DNA of 64,000 nucleotides from Metellina segmentata. Its lineage: Eukaryota > Arthropoda > Arachnida > Araneae > Tetragnathidae. Both the position numbers and the translations under genes were made by a program. The notes under the pieces are model-generated. The model saw only the letters and a program-made list of their open reading frames with translations. It had not been told where the DNA came from and did not search any database. Numbering within the stretch: the first letter of the stretch is position 1; the number at the start of each line of letters is the position of its first letter. The stretch is taken from the NCBI GenBank assembly GCA_947359465.1, contig OX375876.1:71244998-71308997 (forward strand). Direction: 5' to 3'. Shown one piece after another: positions 32,961 to 45,742 of this stretch.

Positions 32961-35203
32961 ATTTAGAAGTAAACTTTATAAAATATTAGTTTTGCTAGCA
33001 AGAACTGCAAAGTTCAGCCTTCAAGAGTGTCGAATATGGATTCATCGCATTCTACTTTGTGATGGAGATATCTCCCAGAATGTCATCATAATGGTTAAAA
33101 TAAAAGCGTAAAAGTTCTGTTTGAATGTGTGTGTGTAATATTGGAAGGTAAGATATTATGCTATTTGTCTTCAACATACTCGTTTAGGCTTTTAAATGTG
33201 TATTAAGTTTCAATGAGTTGGTCCATTTCTAGATCAAATTGAGCCAGATGTCTGAAAAATGTGAAATATATTATTGGTCAGATGAAGACACGTCATGCTG
33301 AAATCATACTTCTTAGTACTTGGCTAGTGGTAGTTCATCAGCTTCGTGATATACATCATAGTAGAAATAGAGTGTTGGAAAGTGTACTGACGTTGTATGA
33401 TGGCTCACCCATATACACATGTCCAAAAATAAAGATAATGCGATTTGATATGCATATCGTGTGTGCAATGTACATGCAAAGAATTACCCCAAATAACAAA
33501 AATATATTTTACATGTTATCTGGGATAAAATAGGGGTATTCATAAGCGTCGTGGTGATACAGGGAACTATAAGAACAGAAAAATATGCTTAGGTGAACAC
33601 TGTATATTTTAGTAATTTAGATGAAACATTAGTCGCTCTGGGAAAGCAACAGTGAATGTGTTGGCCAGTAACCCTAATGCAGGCCTCACAACGAGGAGAC
33701 AAGGATTCCGAATGGCTGTTTAAGGGGCGGTACCCTTTGAAGAATTTATTTGTTTTCATATTCACAACAAAATGCTTTAGTGTACGGTATTCCAATTCAT
33801 ATTAAATTTACATTACAAAAAATAATTTATTTTTCATTCCCAATAATTAAATAATTTAACTTATATAAAATATATTGCAATATTTTCAAATTTCTACTCT
33901 ATTTGGAAAATTTAATTTTTTATAAATATTGTTTTGTATTTACCTTCTATGAAATATGCCTCACAATTTTGTGCATGTGATTGCATGTTCCATAGTTATT
34001 TATTTTCTTACAAATATTTTTGTAACAACTTCTGTGAAAAAAAAAAAAAAAAAAACAAGCATAATTGACTTCACAATTTTTGAAAAAATAACTATCTTTC
34101 CAAATCCTTATTCCATGCACAAAGTTGTCAAATATAACACAACGAACAATAGAAAAAGTTTAAAATTGCAACATCAATTCTGATAAAACCCTTAGCATTT
34201 TGGACACACTGTAATCATGAAAAATAAAAAGTCGAGGAAAAGCACTTTGACATTTCAAATGCTTCTGGTTTCGGTCCTTATTTTCGATAGAAAAACTTGA
34301 ATACCTCGTTAATAATGTAGCCACAGCTATACAATTTTGCGCACATATTCTTTAAACTTGTATAATTAATAAGTGATAGTAAAAATAAGTTTCAACATTT
34401 TTATCAATTTTAGGGTATCGCGACCTCTTAAAAGTTCTTCTAGCAATGGGTCTCATTCATACACTAAACTGTTTTTGCTTTGTGTGGTCCCTAGTAGTGG
34501 TGCTTAGGTTCATTTGAAAAGTCCAGGATCATTGGTATTCTCTATTGGATTAAAATCAGGTGACCTTGCTTGATATGAATTAAGCATTTTCCGTTATTTT
34601 TGGACATATATGTATAATTATACGACAACATACACGCACATAATAATTTAATGGTAACCTCTTTTGTGAAATATAAAACCAAGGAAGTATATAGAAGAGC
34701 GAACAGTATCGAAAACTAACCAAAATTTATGATTGTTGATGGAATAGATCTCTACTTCAAAATAAGAATCTATGGCTCTAACAATCGTTTTAGTAACTGG
34801 AAATTTCATTTGGGGAAGAGTTCAAGGAAAATTAATTACGACAGATTGATAACTTCTTGAATTATTGATGTTTCAAAAACGATTCGACTAAAGTTTATTT
34901 TTACCCGGCCTCAAATCGGAATATTTGTTAGATTGCGTGTTGTCTAATTTATTTACGACAAAAATATGATATCAGATTGTGCGTTAATATTACTCGGGCT
35001 TGTGATTTGCATATGCTCTACAGTGTTAAGGTTCTGTATATCCTTCCATGATAGATATAGGCTTTGTGCATATTTAAAGGTAATTGAATACTTCCTTCAT
35101 TGTGTTGCATTTTCAATAAACCAGTACTCCCTAATTTTAGTTTTTGTGTGCGTAAACTATGTAATACCAACCGATTTTTAATATTAAGGGGGTCCGGCAC
35201 CTC
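32960..35203. other. About 2.2 kb with no gene seen
   Basis: AT-rich with a poly(A) run at 34037-34055. The 90-codon frame at 33261-33533 has no recognised motif and unconvincing composition. Confidence 0.45.
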
Positions 35204-35235
35204 TATAGGCTTTCATGTAGTATTCACAAACTTTG
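35204..35235 (+). mobile_element. TTAA-type MITE end, unpaired
   Basis: TTAAGGGGGTCCGGCACC resembles the ends of the MITE at 36444-37089 in the same orientation. No inverted partner was found before 36444, so it is a truncated element or one that has been rearranged. Confidence 0.5.
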
Positions 35236-36443
35236 AGGGCATCCAATTTATTTATAAATTGTTGTAGTAATCTGAAATTTTTACAGTATAATATTCGAAT
35301 ACTTATAAAGACTTTAACTCGAATTTTTTAATTCTTTTTAATAATTCAGAAAGTTATAACTTTAAAAAAATGACAATAAATTGAAATATTTGATCAGCTT
35401 TAAAGTTCTGAAAAATTAGAATAACAAAGAACGTTTCATTTTGAAACAACCGCAGAACTTTCCGGATTACCCAATATTTTAGGTAAAATATTAAATAAAA
35501 ATTATGCATTATATATCTTATTCCTTGCGTTAAAGTGTTTAAAAGTGTTTCACATAAACAATATTAACAAGTTTCAAGAATGTATCTAAAGTATTTTTTG
35601 AGTAATGTGCCCTCAAACTTGAAAAAAGTATGCTCTGAGAAAGAAGGCTTTAAACTTTGTAAGATGTAAGTCGTGGTAATAGTGCATCTCTACTTTAAAA
35701 AATAATACTTCCAATTAACGGATTTCTACAAATAAGGTATTGTTATAAAAAGGACAATCCAAGTTTTATAAACAGCAAAAATCTCAAAATTGATTTTTTT
35801 TTAATTTTTAGGTGCTTTATCTCCTTATTTATAAATATTTATGTGAAGCACCTTATAATTTTATTTACAGCTTGATTCTATTGTTCAAAGATTCAATTAA
35901 ACAAATACTGAGTCACGATCGTGTGTCGAGTTAACAGTTTTAATTAGTTTGACTCTGTAGGGATATATTACTAATTGGAATTATACTTCTACGAGACAGC
36001 AAAGCACAGTATTTTGTATATTTATAGGCACTAACTCTAATTTTAGAAGTGAGTAATTTTATAAGAGATAGTGTGATCACCAAAAAATATTTAAGTTTCA
36101 CGAATTCCTAATAATGCTTAGATTCCCAATTTGTCGAGTTAAAATTCTCTGCTATTGTATTGTATTGAAGTATAAGCAGTGAATGCATAAAAAAGTTTTA
36201 ATATTCTTTAACATCAGTACACTTATTATTACAGGAATAGTCATTACAAATAAAGTTTATGTACAATGATAACAAGTACCAAATGTATTATTTCATTATA
36301 TTTTGCAACACTTAATTATATATCTTTGAACAATAACAAATATTAGATGAAGTTGAGTAGCATAGGTTTTGAATTTGCAAGTTCCTCATATGAATTCCCA
36401 ATGCTCTAAAAACAAATCTTATTGAGTGTGTGAAGTAATGAAT

Positions 36444-37089
36444 TTAAGGGGGTCCAGGACACAAAAATCGTCAAATTTTCGAAGTTTTTTTTTTATTATT
36501 TAAAAAAATTCTCTGTGTTTTTCTGCTTAAAATGTAGTCTAAATCATGTTTCTATCTTAATTAGAACTAAAGGTATACTAACTTTTGTGGTGCGTTGTTT
36601 TGAAAATCTAACACTCTTGACAGTTGTTGTCATGGCAACAACATCTGTCTTTAAAACTTTAACTGCGTTTTTCTCCATGATACATTTTTTCAAGATTTGA
36701 AATTTTCAAGCAAATTTGAAAAAAAATATTTACTTTTAAAAATATGACTGTTTTTAAAAAAAGTACCTTAAAATTTTCATTCAAATATTTTTTTATTTTT
36801 TATTAAATTAATATTTTTTAAATTGCTGTATCTAAATTAAAGTTTATAAATTTGTGAATAATTTACTGCAATAATTTTGAAAATTGATCAAGAATATTTT
36901 GAGTCTTAGCAATTTAAAATTAACCCTCTCTTTTATCAAAAAATTTTAATTACAAATTTTTTTTAAAGTTTTGGAAAAATTTTGTGTTGTGATTTCGCTT
37001 ATTAGTTAGATGGGTAATCAGTACAAAAAAATTCAAAATTCAAAATTAATTAATAAAATGTGTTTTCAATGTGTCCCGGACCCCCTTAA
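36444..37089. mobile_element. TTAA-flanked MITE, about 646 bp
   Basis: Left end TTAAGGGGGTCCAGGACACA and right end (read inward) TTAAGGGGGTCCGGGACACA differ at one of 20 bases. The interior is AT-rich and non-coding. TTAA at both edges fits a TTAA-targeting transposase (piggyBac-like, inferred). Confidence 0.85.
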
Positions 37090-38504
37090 ACAACTATTTT
37101 AGCTTAAGATAGTTGAAGAGGTACATGTATTAACTGTATAAATTGGTCGAGTTAGAGCTCTTGTTTATTTTTTTTGGCACGCACAACACTGACCTTAAGA
37201 TACGGAAGTTCTGAAAGTATGTATAGTCTTCCAGTTATCTAGCGATTAAATATAGGTACTCTTAAATTATGATTCTTCATATTTTTACGAACTGGTTAAA
37301 ACTCATGCGTATTGAATATATTATGACCAGTTTATATAACTACGTAATATTTTAGATGACAATTTTTTTTCATAACATTACTTTTCCATGATGACATTAA
37401 TGGTATGGATTTAAATTAAATGTGCATTAACTATCATCATAATGAATATTTTGAAAGCTAAATATCGAGATTAATATCACATTAAATTACAAGAACGATT
37501 GAGCAGTTGAGAGGGTGTGATTTATGTTGGTATTGAGAGTTCTATTGCATATTTATTACATTTAACTGTAGATGTAGGCTTTTATATAGTCTTATTACAG
37601 ATTAATAACATTTCCTGCCCAATAATTTTGATTTTGTTAACATTTTACAATTGTTTCTGCGAGAATAAATTAACATCAAACTAAATTTAATTTCTTTACG
37701 ATTGTACAATAGACTTTGGAAAAAATTATATGATGACAGCTTTATTTTGACAACTTTAAACTGGATTGTATTTGATACATTTCGTAACAAGCGATGGGAT
37801 ATTTATACTTCATGAATAGACAACTTGGTATTGAAACATTTTTTCCCACTTTGTTTAAGTAAGAAGGCATATGATATGATTAATTTTCTTCAGTTTAAGA
37901 GGCTGCAAATCACACTCTTTTACAGATAACCAGGTCATAATTAACTGAAACTGGTTATTTTGGGGACAAACATGCTACTAGAGTCGTCGTTGGATTATGT
38001 CGTAGTATCTTTGAAAGATGTATCAATCTTTCGAAGGAACAGCAAACATCAATATGTAATTATAACAGCTCATTATGTAAAAATGATAGGCTTACATAAC
38101 ACGTATTTATGTATAATTAAAAATTGATACGATGCAATAGAAAAAGAAATACCATGTTAACGATACGGTAAGCAAATACAAATGTAAGTAAATAATATTT
38201 AATTATTCATGCCTGTAAAGAAAACGTATCTCACATGTTCTGATGGCAATTTCCAAGATAGAATGGCTGATTTCCCTGTTGCACTTGAAATCTGACTGCT
38301 GTTATTTGGAAGGGCTAAACAACAAATGCTTGTGATAACATCTATATTAATGTTACAATTTATTACAAAAAATGATGACAGCCCTTGCCAGCAAAGTCTT
38401 TTGTTAGTAAGAATACAAATAGTATGCAGACACAATGATTTCACATGCAAAACAAATCCTTCTTATTACTCTGTTGTATTAACATGATCTAGTTCAGTGG
38501 GTCT
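37090..38504. other. 3' flank of receptor gene, no other gene seen
   Basis: AT-rich, no repeat or coding signature recognised. May include 3' UTR of the minus-strand receptor gene. Confidence 0.4.
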
Positions 38505-38510
38505 TTTATT
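38505..38510 (-). promoter_or_regulatory. Candidate polyadenylation signal AATAAA
   Basis: First AATAAA on the minus strand after the receptor stop codon, about 50 bases downstream. This would give an unusually short 3' UTR, so a more distal site may be used. Confidence 0.3.
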
Positions 38511-38561
38511 CTTTCTTATATTGCTATTAGCAAGGGATATGCATGTACATTAATATTCTGG

Positions 38562-38803
38562 TCACTTTATGCTTCCAGGGCAGCAAATCCACATGTCTTG
38601 CAGAAGTTTTTTGAACGCTTTGCGGAACTCCAAATTGAAGATGGTGTAGATAACTGGGTTGACGCAACTGTTGATATAGCCAAGCCACGTAGTAAGAAGA
38701 AAAACAGTCACACCAGGTCTCCATGTATCAGACTCTAGCTTAATACATATGGCGTCTAGAATGTTACACGTAAAGAAAGGTACCCAGCACATCAGAAACA
38801 TAC
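38562..38803 (-). CDS. Dop2R: D2-like dopamine receptor, last coding exon (TM6-TM7-tail)
   Basis: Acceptor TTCTTTTTCAG/GTATGTTTCTG at 38804/38803. With the G left by the previous exon it reads G-MFLMCWVPFFTCNILDAIC. It contains the TM6 CWxPFF switch, TM7 TTWLGYINSCVNPVIYTIFN with NPxxY, helix 8 LEFRKAFKKLLQDMW, and a tail ending ICCPGSIK with a TGA at 38562-38564. The tail is very short with adjacent cysteines (possible palmitoylation), as expected for D2-like rather than D1-like receptors. Role: dopamine-activated, Gi/o-coupled receptor in the plasma membrane of neurons (family knowledge). The frame extends upstream into the intron as KRSSFS, which is not coding. An insect-type invertebrate D2-like receptor is by far the best fit. 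Confidence 0.95.
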
Positions 38804-39975
38804 CTGAAAAAGAAGAACGTTTTAAAAACATATCAGATTTTCCATCTTCGGAAATAAAGTTTTCAAAATCTCACTGCACGTTTGATTTGTTTTTTGTCTA
38901 AACAAAAGAAACGAATGGAATAAATTTGTGATCTGATAGTTTATGCGCTTAACATTAAATTGAATAGTGCAAGATATATTTTGTAAGAAAAGACTATTTT
39001 ATTTAGTGCCCTTAAATTCAATATATTTTCCTAGTTTAATGGGTTGTAGGTAAGAGCATTTTACAATTACGATTTGGTATAATAAGTACAATTTTAAACC
39101 TACAGGATTTGGTTGAAAAAATTCTCATTAAACATTTTCGTATATTCGTCATTTGGCTTTTCTTAAATCTCAAATAATTTTTTTCCAAATTCGAATACTT
39201 GGCAGTCTATTTTTCCAAATTCTTTGCAACCCAATACCTCAAATTTTAAGCATGTATATGAAATTATAATACTTTTTTCTGAAGCCCTGATTTCTCTCTT
39301 TCTAGACGAGACATAACGTTGCTCTGTTTAGTTTCATAATCTTGCGTATGACTCAATTTATTCTGTTTAGGGCGTTCCGAAAAATTCAAAACGCAATCCA
39401 ATATTTTCCTTCAATTATTGTTATTTTTTGTTTAACAGGGAAAATAAAATCACGATTTTTTTGTTTTAATAAATTCAATGCTCAATTATTAATTTGTTTT
39501 TAACCAGTTTAATGAATTTTATTTCCATGTATAGTGTAAGCGTCCTTAAGCTTTTGACAAAAATAGGGATACAATCCAAAATGTTTATTGTCGAAATTTA
39601 CAGTCTGTAAATTTTTTTAAATTTCAGGTATATTTTATGTTTTGATTTTGAACCAAATTGTATTAAGGATTGAATTGGAAGTGCTGTTGAAACTTTAACT
39701 TCGTTTATTAACTTAACTTCAATTTATATAAAAATTATATAAATATCTCAATGTCAAGTCCAATAAATATAAAATATTTTTCAACTTCTGCATTTACGCG
39801 TGTTAAAAATGATGCACTTTTATGATTACTTAATGAATTTTGATTGAAAACTATTATTTTATTTTTGTTACGAAATAAAACGTTTTCTGTGCTGTCTATA
39901 AAAATAAAATTAATGAATTAAATTTTATTTCAGAAAATAAATTATCCTTGAGATATGTTTTGTCGTTATACTAAG

Positions 39976-40270
39976 TCTGCCTGGAAAATATTCCGTCCTT
40001 TAATATGAAACAATCTATCGCAGCTAGTCACCTTCATAGTGTACATATTGGGATCTCACACACTTTACTCAATCTCTTTCACTTTGCAAAACACATTGCA
40101 AAGTCCATTGTTGTAAATGCCATCAGTTATCTACTCTTGTTTTGAAGCATCGTATCTATACTCATAGATGTCTTCCTTTCAGAGGTAAATTTTGGCTAAA
40201 GCTGGACGTCGCAAGGCGCTATGCCGTGGGTGTTTGGGGGCTCAGGTACTTAAGCAATTTGAGGATTTAC
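39976..40270 (-). pseudogene. mariner-type transposase C-terminus with TIR
   Basis: Minus-strand reading (with stops) gives GIAPCDVQL, PKFTSERKTSMSIDTMLQNK, LMAFTTMDFAMCFAK, KRLSKVCEIPICTL: the SPDLAPCDFxLFPKLK... LMAIxxxDFxxCFxxWKxRxxKCI tail. The end CTGCCTGGAAAATATTCCG resembles the end of the related fragment at 54.2 kb. Decayed. Confidence 0.65.
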
Positions 40271-41149
40271 GAAGAAATTCTACCCAAGATGTGAGGAATG
40301 GGTATCATATTAAGATCCTTCATCGAATTCTCGAACACAATAATTTTTGTAATCCCTAGACCATCTTCCAGCTCTGTCAGTCGCCACTCTCTGCTGATTG
40401 TAGTCTAAACATCTTTGCCATTCTTGGCTGTTCAGCTTGTTACAGGTCTTCCAGCACGTCGATATTTGTTGTCCTTCCTTGGACATTGTGCTATAAAATA
40501 CAAACCAATCAACCAGAACGTGGATAGCTTTTAACATTTTAACACATTTTTTAACACCTTTACCGCTACTGTTCCATATTGGTATTGTCTCAGCACTCAT
40601 TGCAATATACCCATAAGTCTTAGTAATCAAAATAGTTTTCGGATAGGCCTTTTATGTAACATAAACATAATATAGTACGGTATTAAATACATAATGATTC
40701 AATCAATGTTTTACACTTAATACAGCAACGTACATTAAATATTATGTATATACGAGCAATTTCTAAGCGTTTTGCTACTCATATACGTAGAAAACAACAT
40801 ATTGTTTTGTATGGGTCTGGCTCATCACTGATGCCGCCTTTACCCACCACCACTTTCATTTTCTACAAATTCCTTTGAATTTTTATTTAGAAAGCAAGCA
40901 TACAAAACAAAAGATTAGTTTAGAAAATATCTGGTCAAATTTTAAAGGAATATAGAGTGACCAAAAATTATTGTTTTTAAACTAAGAATGTGTGTCCGGA
41001 AATGCGTGTTTATGTGGTATCTGGCTTTATGTCAGTAGAATCCATCGTTTCTGCGTGGTAAAAGATCATTGAATGATCGGATTTTCAACGACATGCATCG
41101 CTAAACAAGTTCGGAGCTCACAGCATCTATTGTGTGATACAACGAAAGG

Positions 41150-41236
41150 AAACTGTCGTTGGTTATATGATGGTCAAAATGTTTCGGACTTTTGGAATCA
41201 AAGGTATCTGGTTCAAATCCGGGAAAAGGCCTAGAT
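41150..41236 (+). repeat. tRNA-like sequence (Gln-like), pseudo-tRNA or SINE head
   Basis: Perfect B box GGTTCAAATCC about 40 bases after a weak A-box-like region (TATATGATGGTCAAAATG), with an anticodon-arm-like CGGACTTTTGGAATCA between them. The acceptor ends do not pair well, so it is not called a functional tRNA. It lies in a receptor intron. Confidence 0.4.
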
Positions 41237-41363
41237 GTTTTTCAATCCTGAACATGTGTCGTCTCTTAAATGTTTACTTTGGGACCTTCTACCACCCTCT
41301 ACAATTTGCCCAGATATTTTCGAAACAACCTGTGTTATTAAATAAAGAAAACTATTGATGTAC

Positions 41364-42009
41364 CTAATACGATAGCCAATGTTTTAGTAGCTTTCCTCTC
41401 CCGTTTGGCAGATGCCTTTTCTCTCTTCTTACTGCTGCTTTTATGTCTCTTCCCTAAATTAAACCTGGACTTCTTTTTCGTTTCCACAATGATTTCATCG
41501 AACCTGGCCTTTGTCTTTGAACCCGCTTTGATCAATATACCATTGTTCTTGGCTCCCTCTTTGGACGCATTTGTGATCCTCGGCGACCCACTAGGACTCC
41601 CGCAAAGGGGCGTGTCAGTTTTTGTGTTCGTTGTCAGCTGTGTTTCTTGTTGAGAAGGTCCATCATACCCGGAGTCGGTATTACCATTCACTGGTTCCCC
41701 ACGGGACATGATTTTCACAGCGACTGACGATCTTTTCTTGGTCATGGACCCTGCGTGGGGATCGTCACCGTTGACGAGAGTGTTGACATCGTCGTCGTCA
41801 TCCTCTTCGGCTTCTTCCTCTGGGTTACTGTAGCCTCCAGTGTGTGTCGTGCCCAATTCAGTTTCTAGTACAACTTGGAGGTGGGAAGTGGAAGCTTTGG
41901 ATTCCTGAGGTTTGTTTCTTCGGCTGGATCGCTCCACTGATTTACCATCAAGAAGGCGATGGCCTGCGTTGGCTCGTTTCTTGTTTTTCATAGCTCGTTC
42001 GTGGATGGC
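41364..42009 (-). CDS. Dop2R: D2-like dopamine receptor, ICL3 exon to start of TM6
   Basis: 646 bases, starting in phase 0 at CTCGTGACAG/GCCATCCACG and ending in phase 1 at ATTAG/GTACATC. It encodes AIHERAMKNKKRANAG, then a long hydrophilic loop with an acidic run (EEEAEEDDDDD), DSGYDGPSQ (a DSGY motif I also recall in the insect D2-like ICL3), several SPxxSP-type phosphorylatable sites, basic stretches (KKKSRFNLGKRHKSSSKKRE), and KRERKATKTLAIVLG entering TM6. A long ICL3 of over 200 residues fits Gi-coupled D2-like receptors. The phase-0 start does not join the phase-1 end of the TM5 exon, so an intervening exon of 3n+2 bases is expected. Confidence 0.93.
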
Positions 42010-45000
42010 CTGTCACGAGAGAATACTATAATTACATAGGAGCATTTTGGGCAAAATGACAACAGGAATGTTATGTAGGAATTCAAAAAATGCTATTGAA
42101 ATAAGAAATAATATCTAGTAATATTAGTATTACAATCAGAATGTATTCTGACTACTACAGTTTGATGAAAATGTCCGAGAACGTAAAGGAGGCTTACACA
42201 GAACACGTTGATTGCAAACTACAATTCAGTGAATGCTATTTTTGTTATATTTTTCTATCTGTGATAAAAAAAAAATTGTCAGTGTACAGTCACGGAAAAA
42301 TATACCCCCCCCTCATACGAGCAATTTTATCCGAATAGCAAATTCAAAGGTGACTTTTGACAGAAACTAATGTCTTCTACAATTCAAATTCATAAAATTT
42401 GCATAAGGGTCCGTCTTCATATTAAATTGAGCACCAACTTCATAATTTCCTATAGGAAATTATACATGTAGTACCAAATTTCATGCCGTTTCGTAGTTAT
42501 GAGTACAGAATTATTGGAGCTAATAATGTTAAATCAGTATCTTAGACTTTTATAGATATCTTCCTAAATAATGTCTATATAGTGTTGATATTTTGTACCA
42601 TGTTACTGTTGTTACTAGTATTGTATTTTATAAATACTTTTTAGTGTGCAATAATAATTATGAGATTAATGTTTAAAAAAATAATGAATTGGTACCTTAT
42701 TATATGTTCATGAGAAAGAATCGATTCCAAAGGACTTCTAGTATGGCCATGCAAAATTTCATCTCTCTCTGATAATTAGGTTTTGAGCTACATTGCATTT
42801 TTTTAATTATTGCTATTTTAAGGAGAAACCAAATGTTTTATAAACGTCTGACAAACTATAGATAATAATTTATCGGATTATTTGAATTTGAATTGTTAAT
42901 ATATTAATGTAATTCTCAAATCGCTTGCACTTGCATAATAGATGTAATAATACTCAGATTGCAGAAAAATACGTTTGAAATAATGTTAAAATTTAAAATT
43001 AGGGCAGCGATAACTACAATTAATCTAGATCTACAAGTAACGACAATCTATTTCGAGATGATCCCATAAATTCGCACAGACTTAAGATTTAATATCTCGG
43101 GATATGTTGATAGTAAAGTCATGAAATTTTATATTCGAACTAATTTAACTGTGCAGAATCTTATTATGGCATAAAAACACGGTATTTCCATTTTAAAAGG
43201 TGCTCTTTGTGCAACATTTTATATGAAGACGTCCCTTAATGCAATAATTATTTTTTGCGACTGCATATTAGAAAAAAAAAATTTAAATACATCATTTTAT
43301 TCCCATTCCTGAAGTCGCGCATCAAACAAAAAAAAATTGTACTTGAAACATAGCCTACTATTAATAAATGTGCATTTCATATGTTTTCTAGTCTGCATTC
43401 ATCACCGGTCACTACACTTTCAAATCAAATTTAAAAGATACAGCGACTTTCGTCACTACTAGGAGTACCATGCGGTCAATTTTGGTATTCCGAAGCTTCA
43501 ACAGTGGGGTACCTTGTATTATTTAACCACTTTCAAGGTCCGGATGCTGCAGAACGTCAGACAAATAAATGTAGATAGGATGCCTTCTGCCATAGAAAAA
43601 GTTGTTCAGAGAAAGCGTTTTTTTAACACGATCAAGGAAAACACAATCAACCGCATGGGAGGCAACCAAAGTGATCCAAAATAAAAATTGCTTTAATCGT
43701 TCTGCTGGTTTAGCTTTGCATCGGAAACAGGCATGCAGAGGGCAGCCTCTTATGAAAAACCCTGTTATAAACTGATACCAGTTCTGAGGACTAGGGGCAA
43801 TTTGTTTTCCCTACTCGTATCTTCATTCCTCCTTGACTAATAGGGCAGTATTGTCTCGACAAGGAATATTCTTAGCAAAATTGAACAAATCTTGAAAGAC
43901 ATATCTCTTCAGAAACAGTTGGAAGGTTAAAATATCAACCTTCTCTAATTCCTACACTAAATGTACCACAATCTTTGTTAGATAAGTAAGTAAACGTAGT
44001 TAAGGAATACTACATCAATTTTTGATGCCTATGTACCTCAAATTGACCAGTACAATATACATAAAGATTCATCTGTACCCTATTGACTTATAGTAGAAGC
44101 TCATTAACTTATGAACTTTTTTATTTCTGTCCAGATGTTAAATGCAGTAATAATCTTTATGTTGAAAACACAAATTATAAAGCATTTTTATTGGGTTAAT
44201 TATCGTTTAAGCATTTTTGTTATAACACTATGCATTTGTTATAATTATGCAGTTAATACTCTAAAAGGGCTACTTAACGTTTTTCATGCTTATATTTAAA
44301 CTAAGCTGATTTATAATTAAATGAAAATGAAACTGTTAAACATTTAAATATTTTAAGTAAGCTTTGGACATTTTCAGAACTGTTATGAAAATGTCAAGAG
44401 TTAAACATTATGAATTTTACTCCATGAATAACAACACCCTGTATAATTTGTGAATATGATTATTCTGTTTCTTAATAACATATACTTTATAATAAATATG
44501 AATTACTCTTATTCTAACGGAAACAAATGAGTTTAAATAGCAACTCCGAAGACTCATAAATGCAACAAAGTATGTAATGTACGATAAGGTAGGTTTACAA
44601 AAACTATATGTATATTAACAGAGACCGCGACTCTAAAATACTCATAAAGTTAATCCAAAAATTAAATTATTAACATAAGTGCTTACTATAATAAGAACAC
44701 AAATTCTAAAGATATTCTTTTAGTTGTTGCCACACACAGCTTGCTTTTACAGAATAAAACAAAAACATTTAAGAGGAGTTAGTACCTTTTAGACCTTGCG
44801 TTGCTCGCGAAAACATACTTTTTTCGATTCATCATAAATAATTGAGTTTTTTAAATTCTAGTATAAAATTGATACAGTTTAAAGATAATTGTATGGCTCT
44901 TAAAAAACAGCTGTCATATTTGTAATTAAAATTTTTTTTTTATAAAAAACCTAGCAAAACTTACACATAATGTCTTCGTTTTCAAATTTAATCACTTAAC

Positions 45001-45742
45001 TTTCCCTCAAGTTTAAAAAGAAACTAATAAACGTAGAGTTAAGAAATTTTGTATGGTTATTTTACAAGAAGATCTTAGTTCTCTGAACTATGGATTTGTG
45101 TATGAGAGCTATAGTTTTTTATTTATGGATCCATACATAACTAAAAAAATTTCAAAGATGACTTATTTTAATACTTTTAATTTTTATAAATATTTGTACT
45201 TCAAATATCACAAATTCCTTAGTTCACAGAATTAAGACATTCATGTGCTTCAATTTGGTGCAAACTTTTGGGTTTTACAGTGCATCTTTCAAAAGTTATC
45301 TTGTGGGAAAGTAAAGTGGGTAAATTTCAAAACGAAGAAATTGTGTATATTTTTTGCTGGGTTTTATAAAAATAGATGTTCTTAATTACAAATATGACTG
45401 CAGTTTTTTGAAAACCATACAATTATCTTTAAACTGTATCAATTTTATACTACAATATACATAACTCAATTATTTATGATGAATCGAAAAAAGTATGTTT
45501 TCGCGAGCAACGCAAGGTTTAAAAGGTACTAACTCCCCTACTACAAAATATTCCTATTCCTTCCTGTGACAGGATATCAATACGCGCACAAACAATATTA
45601 ATTTGTCATTCGCCTAAACGATAACTATGCACGCACTAATAGTATATATATTTCACATTGTGACATATTTGTTTCAGTAGAAAACTCTTCACTGTCCAAA
45701 AACAAAATATAAAACCGTCAGTGTTTCCAATACAAAATATAC
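42010..45742 (-). other. Receptor intron(s) between TM5 exon and ICL3 exon
   Basis: 3.7 kb. It must contain a small unrecognised exon or an alternative splice if the two flanking exons are used together, because their phases differ. It contains a 762-bp inverted-repeat element at 44775-45536. Nothing else recognised. Confidence 0.7.
44775..45536. mobile_element. Foldback-like element with 236-bp inverted arms
   Basis: Left arm 44775-45010 and right arm 45301-45536 are inverted copies: outer end GGAGTTAGTACCTTTTARAC, then CTTGCGTTGCTCGCGAAAAC and ATACTTTTTTCGATTCATCA match almost perfectly; similarity falls inward (TATAAAATTGATACAGTTTA, TCATATTTGTAATTAA, TCTTCGTTTT). The spacer is about 290 bases and has no gene. 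TTAA precedes the left arm at 44769-44772; the right flank no longer has TTAA. It lies in an intron of the receptor gene. The 60-residue frame at 45053 is not a gene. Confidence 0.9.

Larger units (their letters stand above)
38804..41363 (-). other. Receptor intron between ICL3 exon and TM6-7 exon
   Basis: 2560 bases, GT (41363-41362) to AG (38805-38804). It holds a mariner fragment at 39976-40270, an unassigned 106-codon minus-strand frame at 40310-40630 and a tRNA-like sequence at about 41150-41236. Confidence 0.85.

Noticed and set aside
33261..33533. 90-codon plus-strand open frame
   Set aside because: No family recognised, no supporting splice sites, and composition similar to surrounding non-coding DNA.
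35204..37089. One large element from 35204 to 37089
   Set aside because: The two left-type ends are in the same orientation and the pair 36444/37089 matches better, so I call a 646-bp MITE and an unpaired end.
40310..40630. 106-codon minus-strand open frame in a receptor intron
   Set aside because: No recognised domain. It lies just upstream of a mariner C-terminal remnant and may be TE debris, but I cannot show this.
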